Below, piece after piece: positions 42,375 to 54,848 of a stretch of DNA of 64,000 bases; within the stretch, counting starts at the first letter, position 1, and each line of letters opens with the position of its first letter. Source of the stretch: Branchipolynoe longqiensis (Eukaryota > Annelida > Polychaeta > Phyllodocida > Polynoidae); the NCBI GenBank assembly GCA_030323885.1, contig CM059188.1:112188763-112252762 (forward strand), given 5' to 3'. Below the pieces are notes generated by a model. The model ran no database searches, was not told the DNA's origin, and saw only the letters and a list, made by a program, of their open reading frames with translations. The translations under genes were made by a program, and so were the position numbers.

Positions 42375-43102
42375 CCCCCCCTTCCTTCCATTTCTTCTAT
42401 CAACATCTCGGTCGGCCCATCCGCCCCAACCCCCATCACACCCCTAACTAGTACATCCTGCACCAACCCCACTTCGTTACTACAGTTGACATTCACCCCT
42501 TCCCCATCACCCACAGCGCATACCACGCCCGATAACAACCTATTCTCGCCCCCGCCGTCCCCCCCAGCAGCGTCACCAGTCATATCCCCAGCATCTACGT
42601 TACACAAGACCTTTGAAAATGATGAGCATGAGGTAGTAGGTACAGTGTCGGGGTAAACACAATAATGAAGATGAAACGACTGCAACGTCGGTGAACGAAT
42701 GAGGAGTGACTGTGTCGCGTGGATGAAGACCATGATCAATCGCTTGAGTTTGGTTAATGCAATTGAAAGGATTGAGTACAGAGCAGTAGGAAACAGGGCC
42801 AGAAACTGTAGGAGAGCCCGGCGCCCGTGTAGTCTGAGGCATGTGTAACGTAGAAGTCTGCATTAAACATTTGTCACTCTCCAAACTCTCAACACCCGAC
42901 AACAACCCTGCCCCACAGTAACCCACCCCATACCCCCCATGCATACCGCCCACCTCAATACCTTTTTCCATTCCGGGCTCCCCATCCAACACCACACCGA
43001 GACCTGTAATGGCAACACCATGGCAACCTGACTCAAAACCTTCTATTTCCATAACACCCTCCCCTAGTCCAACCCCAATTTCAGCGGCCTCAGAGAGGCC
43101 TA
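42375..43102 (-). pseudogene. N1 pol N-terminal region, frameshifted
   Basis: Past the gag stop, the -1 frame is open from 43115 to a TAA at 42602-42600. A different frame (42296-42739) then looks more protein-like up to the run of seven C at 42375-42381 (G7 in sense), where the RT frame resumes. At least two indels therefore separate gag from RT: one between about 42740 and 42600 and one at the homopolymer. Composition is low in complexity and rich in Gly/Val/Asp/Ser, matching the poorly conserved N-terminal extension of N2 pol. Confidence 0.65.
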
Positions 43103-43115
43103 CCCTGCAAAAACC
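43086..43115 (-). promoter_or_regulatory. N1 candidate -1 ribosomal frameshift site
   Basis: In sense: heptamer G-GTT-TTT (43115-43109) in the gag frame, 8-nt spacer, then a perfect stem GGCCTC/GAGGCC with loop TCT (43100-43086), which begins at the last base of the gag TAG. The -1 frame opens only 12 nt upstream of the heptamer, so the gag/pol overlap is about 33 nt and this is the only slippery run in it. Confidence 0.6.
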
Positions 43116-44359
43116 TGCTTGCCCGCACTATCAGTTTGCCCAGTGTTCCCTGTCCCGGCACTATCCTGCATTCTGCGCTTATTATTACAATCCACCTCAC
43201 GATGGTAGTTTAGCCGCTTGAACCGCCTTGCGCACCAGCCACAACAGTGGCAGAAGCGATTAGGGGTAGACCCGTGAGAGGTAAAGAACCCGCAACTGTT
43301 ACCCCTGTTCCACTCCTCGCACGGCTTCCCGTCAACTGACTCATTTATTTCCCTCACAACCCAACCCGACCCACCAGTACTTTCCGGTTTCTTATCTTTC
43401 TTCACATCTAGCCTTGTCCCAATAGCATAAACATCCCTCTGTATGTCTTTGATAGTAGCGCGGTCAGCCCACCCGTCCTCAATACGCCCATCATTAATCA
43501 TCGAAAACACCTTCTCCGACCACAGCAACACCGTTTGCCAGTCCCAATTGGCCGCCATGTCAGAAATATCCACAATATGCCGCCTAATATGTTTAATCCA
43601 GTGCTGCGGCAGCATTGGTTCTTCTAGCAAACGATGAACCGCCGACATATATTCGTACCATGTGGCACACCCCTTACTAACATTACCCATTGTATCATCC
43701 CTTATAACAAATAAATGTGGCAACAACGCCATCTTACCCCGATGTTTCTTGACCGACCGCCCCCGTCGCTTCAACAATCGCCGTATCACCTCATCTGACT
43801 CGTCTCTCTCAAGGTCAGACATTGACCCTTCCGAATCACTCGTCCAGCACCCATCGAACTTGCGTCGCTGCGCCCTACGTCGATCGTATCCATATGTCTC
43901 CTTATTATACGTCCTCCTGGATCTCTTTCCTCTATGCGGCGATGACGGTACGTCTTCCTCGCTGCTCTGCTCCAACTGCTCTCTTCTAGGTCCTTCACGA
44001 CGTCCCTTTCCTCTAGATGGCGCCTCCCTCATGCTGTCGCTGCTGCCGTCCTGGTCTCTGCGCGCCGTACCAGCCGTCGTCTTCGCCATTGTTGACTCAA
44101 GGCGCTCCAACCGTTCACACAACAACTGATTATTTACCTCCAGCTGTGCCTTCAACGCTCCTTCAAGGTAAGAGGCGGCCACAACCGATGGAATCACCTC
44201 ACACCGTACTTCATCCCCTTGTGTCGACGTAGACGGCACCTCCGACCTCTTATGCTGTGATTTGCTCTTTGACGCACCCGTTACATTTTTACCAACACCT
44301 TCCATCGACACACGTTTCCTAGACTTGAATATACGCCGAGTACTTCTCAACTGCGACAT
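43100..44359 (-). CDS. gag: N1 Gag-like protein
   Basis: 419 residues from ATG (44359-44357), the first ATG after A1; stop TAG. The N-terminal half is basic and Ser/Arg-rich. A conserved central region is shared with N2 Gag (W-S-E-K-V-F-S-M, I-K-D-I-Q-R-D). Near the C-terminus is a Cys/His cluster, C-x2-W-N-x-G-x2-C-G-F-x2-S-H-G-S, then C-H-x-C-G-W-C-A and H-R-E-V-D-C. This probably binds zinc and nucleic acid. The frame is intact. Confidence 0.85.
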   Translation of the reverse strand: MSQLRSTRRIFKSRKRVSMEGVGKNVTGASKSKSQHKRSEVPSTSTQGDEVRCEVIPSVVAASYLEGALKAQLEVNNQLLCERLERLESTMAKTTAGTARRDQDGSSDSMREAPSRGKGRREGPRREQLEQSSEEDVPSSPHRGKRSRRTYNKETYGYDRRRAQRRKFDGCWTSDSEGSMSDLERDESDEVIRRLLKRRGRSVKKHRGKMALLPHLFVIRDDTMGNVSKGCATWYEYMSAVHRLLEEPMLPQHWIKHIRRHIVDISDMAANWDWQTVLLWSEKVFSMINDGRIEDGWADRATIKDIQRDVYAIGTRLDVKKDKKPESTGGSGWVVREINESVDGKPCEEWNRGNSCGFFTSHGSTPNRFCHCCGWCARRFKRLNYHREVDCNNKRRMQDSAGTGNTGQTDSAGKQVFAG

Positions 44360-44415
44360 GATGTTATTCGTGACTGTGCCGTGCAAACTTAATCTCCGTA
44401 TCCTGCTTTTTTCTA

Positions 44416-44664
44416 TTATCGCTGAACTGGCTATAATGGTGGAGTATATTAATTTCAAACCGTCCGGCTTGCTGCTTCCGTAGCGAGTGCTGAACCGTTA
44501 GCCTTGTCGTAACAAGAAATCTTCGATACCTTAGTGACAGCTCTGCTATGACGATATGTGCATCCTCAGCATAAGAAACCAACGTGACTTGGTATTTCAC
44601 TAAGCAACACTAAAACGGTCTCCAACGTCGTGAATTAATAATGTTACCGGCAACATGCATAATT
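44416..44664 (-). repeat. N1 A1 repeat (5' end)
   Basis: It matches A2 (37833-38082) with a handful of differences (for example ATAATGG/ATAACGG). Its outer end carries ATGTTACCGGCAACAT, the central part of the junction palindrome, followed by the boundary AATT. Confidence 0.9.
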
Positions 44665-45089
44665 TCGAACACTCGTTCAAAGCCGCGTTATATTCTATGT
44701 GTAGATTGTGAATATTGAATGACGCAGAATTCTAAACAAAACGACCTTTTTCTTTTGTGTGATTGTTTGTTTATTCTGCTCATAACGGTTAAGTGCATGC
44801 ACCTGTTTTCGCCGCTGTGCAGTAGTGGTCATAATCCATATGGATTGATTTCATTGCGAGTTTTGCATTTACAGTGCACTCTAGGATGCGCTGGTAGCCC
44901 TCTCACTAACGTTGCTGTGGCTTTGAATTTGCTTCATTTTTCTGCGATAAATATATCAAATTGATCGTTATGATCTACTTTACTTTACTTTGAAGTATCT
45001 TTATTTTCTATGTTGAATGAGGACATTTGGAGATATTTCGAGTAAAAACTTACTAAATTAATTTTGGCAAGCACGTGGTGCTTTGACTA
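44665..45089. other. Flank of N1 with a MITE-A relic
   Basis: About 44925-45072 resembles MITE-A in reverse (TTTTCTGCGATAAATATATC, TTAATTTTGGCAAGCA). It is cut off at the satellite. The rest is unassigned. Confidence 0.5.
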
Positions 45090-48000
45090 CTCATTAATGA
45101 GGCTGACAGTGACACTGTGTGATTTCTACCCACTAATCACACTGACAGTTGCACTATATGACTGGCTGGTCACTAATCAGACTGACAGTAGCACTATATG
45201 ACTGGCTGGCCACTAATCAGACTGACAGTAGCACCATGTAAGATGCTAGTCACTAATCAGACTGACAGTAGCACTATATGACTGGCTGGCCACTAATCAG
45301 ACTGACAGTAGCACCATGTGAGATGCTGGCCACTAATCAGACTGACAGTAGCACCATGTGACCTGGTAGTTACTAATCAGACTGACAGTGGCACTATATG
45401 ACTGGCTGGCCAGTAATCAGACTGACAGTAGCACCATGTAAGATGCTAGTCACTATTCAGACTGACAGTAGCACCATGTAAGATGCTAGTCACTTAGTCA
45501 CTAATCAGACTGACAGTAGTACCATGTGAGATGCTAGTCACTAATCAAACTGACAGTAGCACCATGTGAGATGCTAGTCACTAATCAGACTGACAGTAGC
45601 ACCATGTAAGATGCTAGTCACTAATCAGACTGACAGTAGCACCGTGTAAGATGCTAGGTACTTAGTCACTAATCAGACTGACAGTGGCACCATGTGAGAT
45701 GCTAGTCACTAATCAGACTGACAGTAGCACCGTGTAAGATGCTGGTCACTAATCAGACTGACAGTAGCACCATGTAAGATGCTAGTCACTAATCAGACTG
45801 ACAGTAGCACCATGTAAGATGCTGGCCACTAATCAGACTGACAGGAGCACCATGTGAGATGCTGGCCAGTAATCAGACTGACAATAGCACCATGTAAGAT
45901 GCTGGCCAGTAATCACACTGACAGTAGCACCATGTAAGATGCTGGTCACTGATCAGACTGACAGTAGCACGTGTAAGATGCTGGTCATTAATCAGACTGA
46001 CAGTAGCACCATGTAAGATGCTAGTCACTAATCAGACTGACAGTAGCACCATGTGAGATGCTGGCCAGTAATCAGACTGACAATAGCACCATGTGAGATG
46101 CTGGCCAGTAATCAGACTAACAGTAGCACCATGTAAGATGCTGGTCACTAACTAATGAAACTGACAGTAGCACCATGTGATATGGTGGCCACAAATCAGA
46201 CTGACAGTAGCACCGTGTAAGATGCTAGTCACTTAGTCACTAATCAGGCTGACAGTAGCACCATGTAAGATGCTAGGTACTTAGTCACTAATCAGACTGA
46301 CAGTGGCACCATGTGAGATGCTAGTCACTAATCAGACTGACAGTAGCACCCTGTGACATTCTGGTCACTAATCAGACTGGCAGTACCATGTAAGATGCTA
46401 GTCACTAATCAGACTGACAGTAGTACCATGTAAGATGCTAGTCACTTAGTCACTAATCAGAGTGACAGTAGCACCATGTAAGATGTTAGTGTCTAATCAG
46501 AGTGACAGTAGCACCATGTAAGATGCTGGTACTTAGTCACTAATCAGACTGACAGTGGCACCATGTGAGATGCTAGTCACTAATCAGACTGACAGTAGCA
46601 CCATGGAAGATGCTGGCCAGTAATCAGACTGACAATAGCACCATGTAAGATGCTGGCCAGTAATCAGACTGACAGTAGCACCATGTAAGATGCTGGTCAC
46701 TAACTAATGAAACTGACAGTAGCACCATGTGATATGGTGGCCACAAATCAGACTGACAGTAGCACCGTGTAAGATGCTAGGTACTTAGTCACTAATCAGA
46801 CTGACAGTGGCACCATGTGAGATGCTAGTCACTAATCAGACTGACAGTAGCACCATGTGACATGCTGGCCACTAATCAGACTGACAGTAGCACCATGTGA
46901 CATGCTAGTCAATAATCAGACTGACAGTAGCACCATGTAAGATGCTAGTCACTAATCAGACTGACAGTAGCACCATGTGAGATGCTGGCCAGTAATCAGA
47001 CTGACAGTAGCACCATGTGACATGCTAGTCACTAATCAGACTGACACTAGCACCATGTAAGATGCTACTCACTAATCAGACTGACAGTAGCACCATGTGA
47101 GATGCTGGCCAGTAATCAGACTGACAGTAGCACCGTGTAAGATGCTAGTCAATAATCAGACTGACAGTAGCACCATGTAAGATGCTAGTCACTAATCAGA
47201 CTGACAGTAGCACCATGTAAGATGCTGGCCAGTAATCAGACTGAGAGTAGCACCATGTAAGATGCTGGCCAGTAATCAGACTGACAGTAGCACCATGTAA
47301 GATGCTAGTCACTAATCAGACTGACAGTAGCACCATGTGAGATGCTGGCCAGTAATCAGACTGACAATAGCACCATGTGAGATGCTGGCCAGTAATCAGA
47401 CTGACAGTAGCACCATGTGATATGCTGGCCACTAATCAGAATGACAGTAGCACCATGTAAGATGCTGGTCACTAATCAGACTGACAGTAGCACCATGTAA
47501 GATGCTGGTCATTAATCAGACTGACAGTAGCACCATGTAAGATGCTAGTCACTAATCAGACTGACAGTAGCACCGTGTAAGATGCTAGTCACTAATCAGA
47601 CTGACAGTAGCACCATGTAAGATGCTAGCCACTAATCAGACTGACAGTAGCACCATGTGAGATGCTGGCCAGTAATCAGACTGACAATAGCACCATGTAG
47701 GATGCTGGCCAGTAATCAGACTGACAGTAGCACCATGTAAGATGCTGGTCACTAACTAATGAAACTGACAGTAGCACCATGTGATATGCTGGCCACTAAT
47801 CAGACTGACAGTGGCACCATGTAAGATGCTGGTCACTAATCAGACTGACAGTAGCACCATGTAAGATGCTGGTCATTAATCAGACTGACAGTAGCACCAT
47901 GTAAGATGCTAGTCACTAATCAGACTGACAGTAGCACCATGTGAGATGCTGGCCAGTAATCAGACTGACAATAGCACCATGTGAGATGCTGGCCAGTAAT

Positions 48001-51000
48001 CAGACTGACAGTAGCACCATGTAAGATGCTGGTCACTAACTAATGAAACTGACAGTAGCACCATGTGATATGGTGGCCACAAATCAGACTGACAGTAGCA
48101 CCGTGTAAGATGCTAGGTACTTAGTCACTAATCGGACTGACACTGGCACCATGTGAGATGCTAGTCACTAATCAGACTGACAGTAGCACCATCTGACAGG
48201 CTGGCCACTAATCAGACTGACAGTAGCACCATGTGAGATGCTAGTCACTAATCAGACTGACAGTAGCACCATGTGAGATGCTAGTCACTAATCAGACTGA
48301 CAGTGGCACCATGTGAGATGCTAGTCACTAATCAGACTGACAGTAGCACCATGTGACATGCTGGCCACTAATCAGACTGACAGTAGCACCATGTGAGATG
48401 CTAGTCAATAATCAGACTGACAGTAGCACCATGTAAGATGCTAGTCACTAATCAGACTGACAGTAGCACCATGTGACATGCTAGTCACTAATCAGACTGA
48501 CACTAGCACCATGTAAGATGCTACTCACTAATCAGACTGACAGTAGCACCATGTGAGATGCTGGCCAGTAATCAGACTGACAGTAGCACCGTGTAAGATG
48601 CTAGTCAATAATCAGACTGACAGTAGTACCATGTAAGATGCTAGTCACTAATCAGACTGACAGTAGCACCATGTAAGATGCTGGCCAGTAATCAGACTGA
48701 CAGTAGCACCATGTAAGATGCTGGCCAGTAATCAGACTGACAGTAGCACCATGTAAGATGCTAGTCAGTAATCAGACTGACAGTAGCACCATGTGAGATG
48801 CTGGCCAGTAATCAGACTGACAATAGCACCATGTGAGATGCTGGCCAGTAATCAGACTGACAGTAGCATCATGTAAGATGCTGGTCACTAACTAATGAAA
48901 CTGACAGTAGCACCATGTGATATGCTGGCCACAAATCAGACTGACAGTAGCACCATGTAAGATGCTAGTCACTTAGTCACTAATCAGACTGACAGTAGCA
49001 CCATGTAAGATGCTAGTCACTAATCAGACTGACAGTAGCACCATGTGAGATGCTAGTCACTAATCAGACTGACAGTAGCACCGTGTAAGATGCTAGGTAC
49101 TTAGTCACTAATCAGACTGACAGTGGCACCATGTGAGATGCTAGTCACTAATCAGACTGACAGTAGCACCATGTGACATTCTGGTCACTAATCAAACTGA
49201 CAGTAGCACCATGTGAGATGCTAGCCAGTAATCATACTGACAGTGGCACCGTGTAGGATGCTAGTCACTAATCAGACTGACAGTAGCACCATGTGAGATG
49301 CTAGTCACTAATCAGACTGACAGTGGCACCATGTGAGATTCTAGCCAGTAATCATACTGACAGTAGCACCGTGTAAGATGCTAGTCACTAATCAAACTGA
49401 CAGTAGCACCATGTGAGATGCTAGTCACTTAGTCACTAATCAGACTGACAGTAGCACCATGTAAGATGCTAGTCCCTAATCAGACTGACAGTAGCACCCT
49501 GTAAGATGCTAGCCAGTAATCATACTGACAGTAGCACCGTGTAAGATGCTAGTCACTAATCAGACTGACAGTATCACCATGTGAGATGCTAGTCCCTTAG
49601 TCACTAATCAGACTGACAGTGGCACCGTGTAAGATGCTAGTCACTAATCAGACTGACAGTAGCACTATGTGAGATGCTATTCACTAATCAGACTGGCAGT
49701 AGCACCATGTGACATGCTGGCCACTAATCAGACTGATAGTAGCACCATGTGAGATGCTAGTCAATAATCAGACTGACAGTAGCACCATGTAACATGCTAG
49801 CCAGTAATCAGACTGACAGTAGCACCATGTAAGATGCTAGGTACTTAGTCACTAATCAGACTGACAGTAGCACCATGTAAGATGCTGGCCAGTAATCAGA
49901 CTGACAGTAGCACCATGTAAGATGCTAGTCAGTAATCAGACTGACAGTAGCACCATGTGAGATGCTGGCCAGTAATCAGACTGACAATAGCACCATGTGA
50001 TATGCTGGCCAGTAATCAGACTGACAGTAGCATCATGTAAGATGCTGGTCACTAACTAATGAAACTGACAGTAGCACCATGTGATATGCTGGCCACAAAT
50101 CAGACTGACAGTAGCACCATGTAAGATGCTAGTCACTTAGTCACTAATCAGACTGACAGTAGCACCATGTAAGATGCTAGTCACTAATCAGACTGACAGT
50201 AGCACCATGTGAGATGCTAGTCACTAATCAGACTGACAGTAGCACCGTGTAAGATGCTAGGTACTTAGTCACTAATCAGACTGACAGTGGCACCATGTGA
50301 GATGCTAGTCACTAATCAGACTGACAGTAGCACCATGTGACATTCTGGTCACTAATCAAACTGACAGTAGCACCATGTGAGATGCTAGCCAGTAATCATA
50401 CTGACAGTGGCACCGTGTAGGATGCTAGTCACTAATCAGACTGACAGTAGCACCATGTGAGATGCTAGTCACTAATCAGACTGACAGTGGCACCATGTGA
50501 GATTCTAGCCAGTAATCATACTGACAGTAGCACCGTGTAAGATGCTAGTCACTAATCAAACTGACAGTAGCACCATGTGAGATGCTAGTCACTTAGTCAC
50601 TAATCAGACTGACAGTAGCACCATGTAAGATGCTAGTCCCTAATCAGACTGACAGTAGCACCCTGTAAGATGCTAGCCAGTAATCATACTGACAGTAGCA
50701 CCGTGTAAGATGCTAGTCACTAATCAGACTGACAGTATCACCATGTGAGATGCTAGTCCCTTAGTCACTAATCAGACTGACAGTGGCACCGTGTAAGATG
50801 CTAGTCACTAATCAGACTGACAGTAGCACTATGTGAGATGCTATTCACTAATCAGACTGGCAGTAGCACCATGTGACATGCTGGCCACTAATCAGACTGA
50901 TAGTAGCACCATGTGAGATGCTAGTCAATAATCAGACTGACAGTAGCACCATGTAACATGCTAGCCAGTAATCAGACTGACAGTAGCACCATGTAAGATG

Positions 51001-52865
51001 CTAGGTACTTAGTCACTAATCAGACTGACAGTAGCACCATGTAAGATGCTGGCCAGTAATCCGACTGACAGTAGCACCATGTAAGATGCTGGTCACTAAC
51101 TAATGAAACTGACAGTAGCACCATGTGATATGGTGGCCACAAATCAGACTGACAGTAACACCGTGTAAGATGCTAGTCACTTAGTCACTAATCAGACTGA
51201 CAGTAGCACCATGTAAGATGCTAGCCACTAATCAGACTGACAGGAGCACCATGTGAGATGCTGGCCAGTAATCAGACTGACACTAGCACCATGTGAGATG
51301 CTGGCCAGTAATCAGACTGACAGTAGCACCATGTGATATGATGGCCACTAATCAGACTGACAGTAGCACCATGTAAGATGCTGGTCACTAATCAGACTGA
51401 CAGTAGCACCATGTAAGATGCTAGTCACTAATCAGACTGACAGTAGCACCATGTAAGATGCTAGTCACTAATCAGACTGACAGTAGCACCATGTAAGATG
51501 CTAGTCACTAATCAGACTGACAGTAGCACCATGTAAGATGCTAGTCACTAATCAGACTGACAGTAGCACCATGTGAGATGCTGGCCAGTAATCAGACTGA
51601 CAATAGCACCATGTAAGATGCTGGCCAGTAATCAGACTGACAGTAGCACCATGTAAGATGCTGTTCACTAACTAATGAAACTGACAGTAGCACCATGTGA
51701 TATGCTGGCCACTAATCAGACTGACAGTAGCACCATGTCAGATGCTGGTCACTAATCAGACTGACAGTAGCACCATGTAAGATGCTGGTCATTAATCAGA
51801 CTGACAGTAGCACCATGTAAGATGCTAGTCACTAATCAGACTGACAGTAGCACCATGTGAGATGCTGGCCAGTAATCAGACTGTCAATAGCACCATGTGA
51901 GATGCTGGCCAGTAATCAGACTGACAGTAGCACCATGTAAGATGCTGGTCACTAACTAATGAAACTGACAGTAGCACCATGTGATATGGTGGCCACAAAT
52001 CAGACTGACAGTAGCACCGTGTAAGATGCTAGGTACTTAGTCACTAATCAGACTGACAGTGGCACCATGTGAGATGCTAGTCACTAATCAGACTGACAGT
52101 AGCACCATGTGACATGCTGGCCACTAATCAGACTGACAGTAGCACCATGTGAGATGCTAGTCACTAATCAGACTGACAGTGGCACCATGTGAGATGCTAG
52201 TCACTAATCAGACTGACAGTAGCACCATGTAAGATGCTAGTCACTAATCAGACTGACAGTAGCACCATGTAAGATACTAGTCACTAATCAGACTGACAGT
52301 AGCACCATGTAAGATGCTAGTCACTAATCAGACTGACAGTAGCACCCTGTAAGATACTAGTCACTATTCAGACTGACAGTAGCACTATGTAAGATGCCAG
52401 TCACTAATCAAACTGACAGTAGCACCCTGTAAGATACTAGTCACTAATCAGACTGACAGTAGCACCATGTGAGATGCTAGTCACTAATCAGACTGACAGT
52501 AGCACCATGTGAGATGCTAGTCACTAATCAGACTGACAGTAGCACCGTGTAAGATACTAGTCACTAATCAGACTGACAGTAGCACCCTGTAAGATACTAG
52601 TCACTATTCAGACTGACAGTAGCACCATGTAAGATACTAGTCACTATTCAGACTGACAGTAGCACCATGTAAGATGCTAGTCACTAATCAGACTGACAGT
52701 AGCACTATATGATGCATTGACAACTATTCAGACTGACAGTAGCACCATGTGAGATGCTAGCCACTAATCATACTGACAGTAGCACCATGTGACCTGGTGT
52801 GCACTAATCAGATTGACAGTATCACCATGTGATAGGGTGTCCACTAATCGGGTTGACAGCAGAGT
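45090..52865. repeat. 40-bp satellite array, 7.8 kb, about 190 units
   Basis: The basic unit is CACTAATCAGACTGACAGTA followed by GCACCATGTAAGATGCTAGT (40 bp). Variants include GTGAGATGCTGGCCAGTAAT and units with an extra CACTTAGT (48-50 bp). A marker variant with CTAACTAATGAAACTGACAG recurs irregularly (about nine times). Units at both edges are more diverged (ACTATATGACTGGCTGG on the left). Most of the array contains no long ORF. Confidence 0.97.
48700..51027. repeat. Tandem duplication of a 1164-bp higher-order block
   Basis: Private variants recur at a fixed offset of 1164 bp: CATCATGTAAGATGCTGG at 48867 and 50031, GACATTCTGGTCACTAATCA at 49175 and 50339. The order of some 29 units is preserved between copies. 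It is a recent unequal exchange or an assembly duplication. Confidence 0.85.
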
Positions 52866-53158
52866 TGACCTCACACTATGAGTGCAGTGCTGTGCCGCGT
52901 TTGCAAGCAGCGTCCTATAACCGTCAATCCACCCTGTTTCTGCGTGCGCAGTTTTACAGCGTCGCTATCCTAGATTTTCCCGCCATAACTTCTATTATTC
53001 ATGTGGATTGTGAACCGACTTTGCCACGCTCTTTGCGTTAGTACCATCCACAATGCCCGATCCCATGTATCAGTGATCATTGTATTTTATCACCTGGCAC
53101 CATCAGTTCTGTAAAGGATCCAATTTCCTAACACTCTGTCATTTATTCGGGTAATTTA
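52866..53158. other. No recognisable feature
   Basis: Unique-looking sequence between the satellite and a MITE. It has a 70-codon open frame with no domain. Confidence 0.45.
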
Positions 53159-53528
53159 TTAAAGCTGCATAGTCCGATGAAAAACATCAAATTTTCAAAA
53201 CCGAAACAATAATCTAGATTTGATTCTACATACATAACTTAAATACTGGTGCACTTATCGAACATTTGTCATTACATAGAATGGAATCCAAAGCTAATTT
53301 AATAGAACCTGTTGCTGCAGAACCGTATGGTGTCAGAGTTTTGGCGTGCTTGCCAAAATCAAGTATGTATGCTTGCACTTCCAATATCTCCAATATCTCA
53401 AAAGTTATCCATTTAAATATAAATAAAAGTTACTTCAAAATAAAGTAGGATTATATATAGCAACCAACCTAATATATTTATCTCAGAAAATGACTGAAAC
53501 TCAAAACCATCGGACTATGCAGCTTTAA
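53159..53528 (+). mobile_element. MITE-A, intact reference copy
   Basis: TTAA, then AGCTGCATAGTCCGATG (53163-53179), about 330 bp of interior, then CATCGGACTATGCAGCT and TTAA (53525-53528). The 17-bp inverted repeats are perfect. TTAA on both sides would fit a piggyBac-type duplication; TA is the alternative. There is no coding capacity. Confidence 0.85.
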
Positions 53529-53619
53529 TTATGTTGACTCCACGCCTGCCCAATTGCATGGCAGACCAGCTCTGTGACAATGGACGCTGTATGTAGATAT
53601 GGCATTTTGAGTGTGACCT

Positions 53620-53966
53620 CTAGGCACGGATCCCTCTCCCAAGCAACACTTGATTATGCCACTAATTACATCATGACTCAGTTGCTGCCGGTTTCTCTCT
53701 CCCAAATTAGGAGCAATCAGGGAGGGCGCCCCCTACCCCCCACCCGCTCCCCCTCCCACTCCCTCCAATGCCCCACACCCCGAACAGCCCCCCCCCCCCA
53801 TGCCCCCTGATCCGCGAAGCCTCTAACTTCTAAGTGACCATGTGATCCGATCGTTAATGGATACCATATACAAGGTGGGGAGGAGCTCTGGGATTAGCCA
53901 CCAGGCTTTGGGGGGGAGGTTGGAGGTTGGTTGTTGGAGTTTTACGTCCTAGTAATATCAGTGCGG
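53620..53966. repeat. Segmental duplication, left copy
   Basis: It matches 55547-55880 almost base for base (CAAGCAACACTTGATTATGC, GGATACCATATACAAGGTGG). It ends within a SINE-A tail (GTTTTACGTCCTAGTAATAT, 53938-53957) that is cut here but continues in the right copy. Confidence 0.85.
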
Positions 53967-54225
53967 GCCGGTGGCTCGGTGCAGTGTGATAAATCATTAA
54001 AACAATAGACACTTCCTTTATGTGTGCTCCCCACGTGACTTACGCGGTCTGCCTTGTGTTTACAGCTGTCATAACTCATGCAGTAACTAGGTCATGGCTA
54101 GTGATTTAAAGTGCACCCCCCACCTGCCCCTTAGGCCCTGCTTTCTGGTTTGCAGGAGGAGATACCCTCCCAATCTCTCCTCAATTATCCCGCTCCCATG
54201 ACGCGATATCTCATTTTAAGTGTTT

Positions 54226-54848
54226 ATTTAAAGTTGCATAGTCCGATGGAGCATCAATTTGTCAAAACCAAAACAATAAGATTTGATTTTACATATCTAA
54301 CTTTAAAATTGCATAGTGCGATGAGTTTGAGTTTCTGAAATTGTTCTGAGATAAATATATTAAATTGATTGCCATTGCCTACCTTACTTTAGTTTGAAGT
54401 AACTTGGTTAACTTTTGAGATATCTATTTGAAGATATCTATTTGAAGTGCAAACTTGCCAGATTAATGTTGGCAAGCATGCCAAAACTCTGACACCATAG
54501 GCTTCTGCAGCAACAGGTTCTATTAAATTGACGCAGTATTCCCTTCTATGCAGCAAAACTGGTTTAATAAGTGCTTCATTATCTAAGTTGGATATGGAGA
54601 ATAAAATCTAGATAATTGCTTTAAATAATCCCATAATTACTCTTTAAACGGACTCTGGTTCACAACCAATGACTGGCTCTTGGTGCTTCCAGAGCACTTA
54701 ACAGGATTTGTGATGTATGGATAGACATTGGAGAGTACACCCACAATTCCCTTCTGTGTGGCGACAAATGTTTAATAAGTGTGTCAGTATTTAAGTTGGA
54801 TATGTAGTATCCAATCTAGGTTAGCGTTTTTGTTTTGAAAATTTGATG
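54226..54848. mobile_element. MITE-A fragments, several joined
   Basis: 54228-54300 is the plus-oriented start of MITE-A. 54303-54630 is a reverse-oriented copy. 54738-54848 is another reverse fragment (AAGTTGGATATGTAGTATCC). They were joined by later rearrangement. Confidence 0.7.

Larger units (their letters stand above)
37255..44664 (-). mobile_element. N1: Ngaro-like tyrosine-recombinase retrotransposon
   Basis: A complete element on the minus strand, in sense order A1 (44664-44416), gag, pol (RT-RNase H), YR, B1 (38570-38079), A2 (38082-37833), B2 (37782-37255). The two A copies and two B copies are direct, not inverted: the split-direct-repeat layout of PAT and Ngaro elements. No methyltransferase is visible, which favours Ngaro. 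A solo LTR lies between pol and YR. Both outer ends fall at AATT (37255-37258, 44661-44664) and no target duplication is seen, as expected for recombinase-mediated insertion. Confidence 0.9.

Noticed and set aside
42296..42739. Separate small gene upstream of N1 RT
   Set aside because: It lies between gag and RT, runs into the RT frame at a homopolymer, and is best read as a frameshifted part of pol.
37255..44664. Classical DIRS1-type element
   Set aside because: Terminal repeats are split direct repeats (A1...B1-A2-B2), not inverted terminal repeats with an internal complementary region.
45090..52865. CRISPR-like array
   Set aside because: Units are contiguous 40-bp tandem repeats with no unique spacers, in a eukaryotic context.
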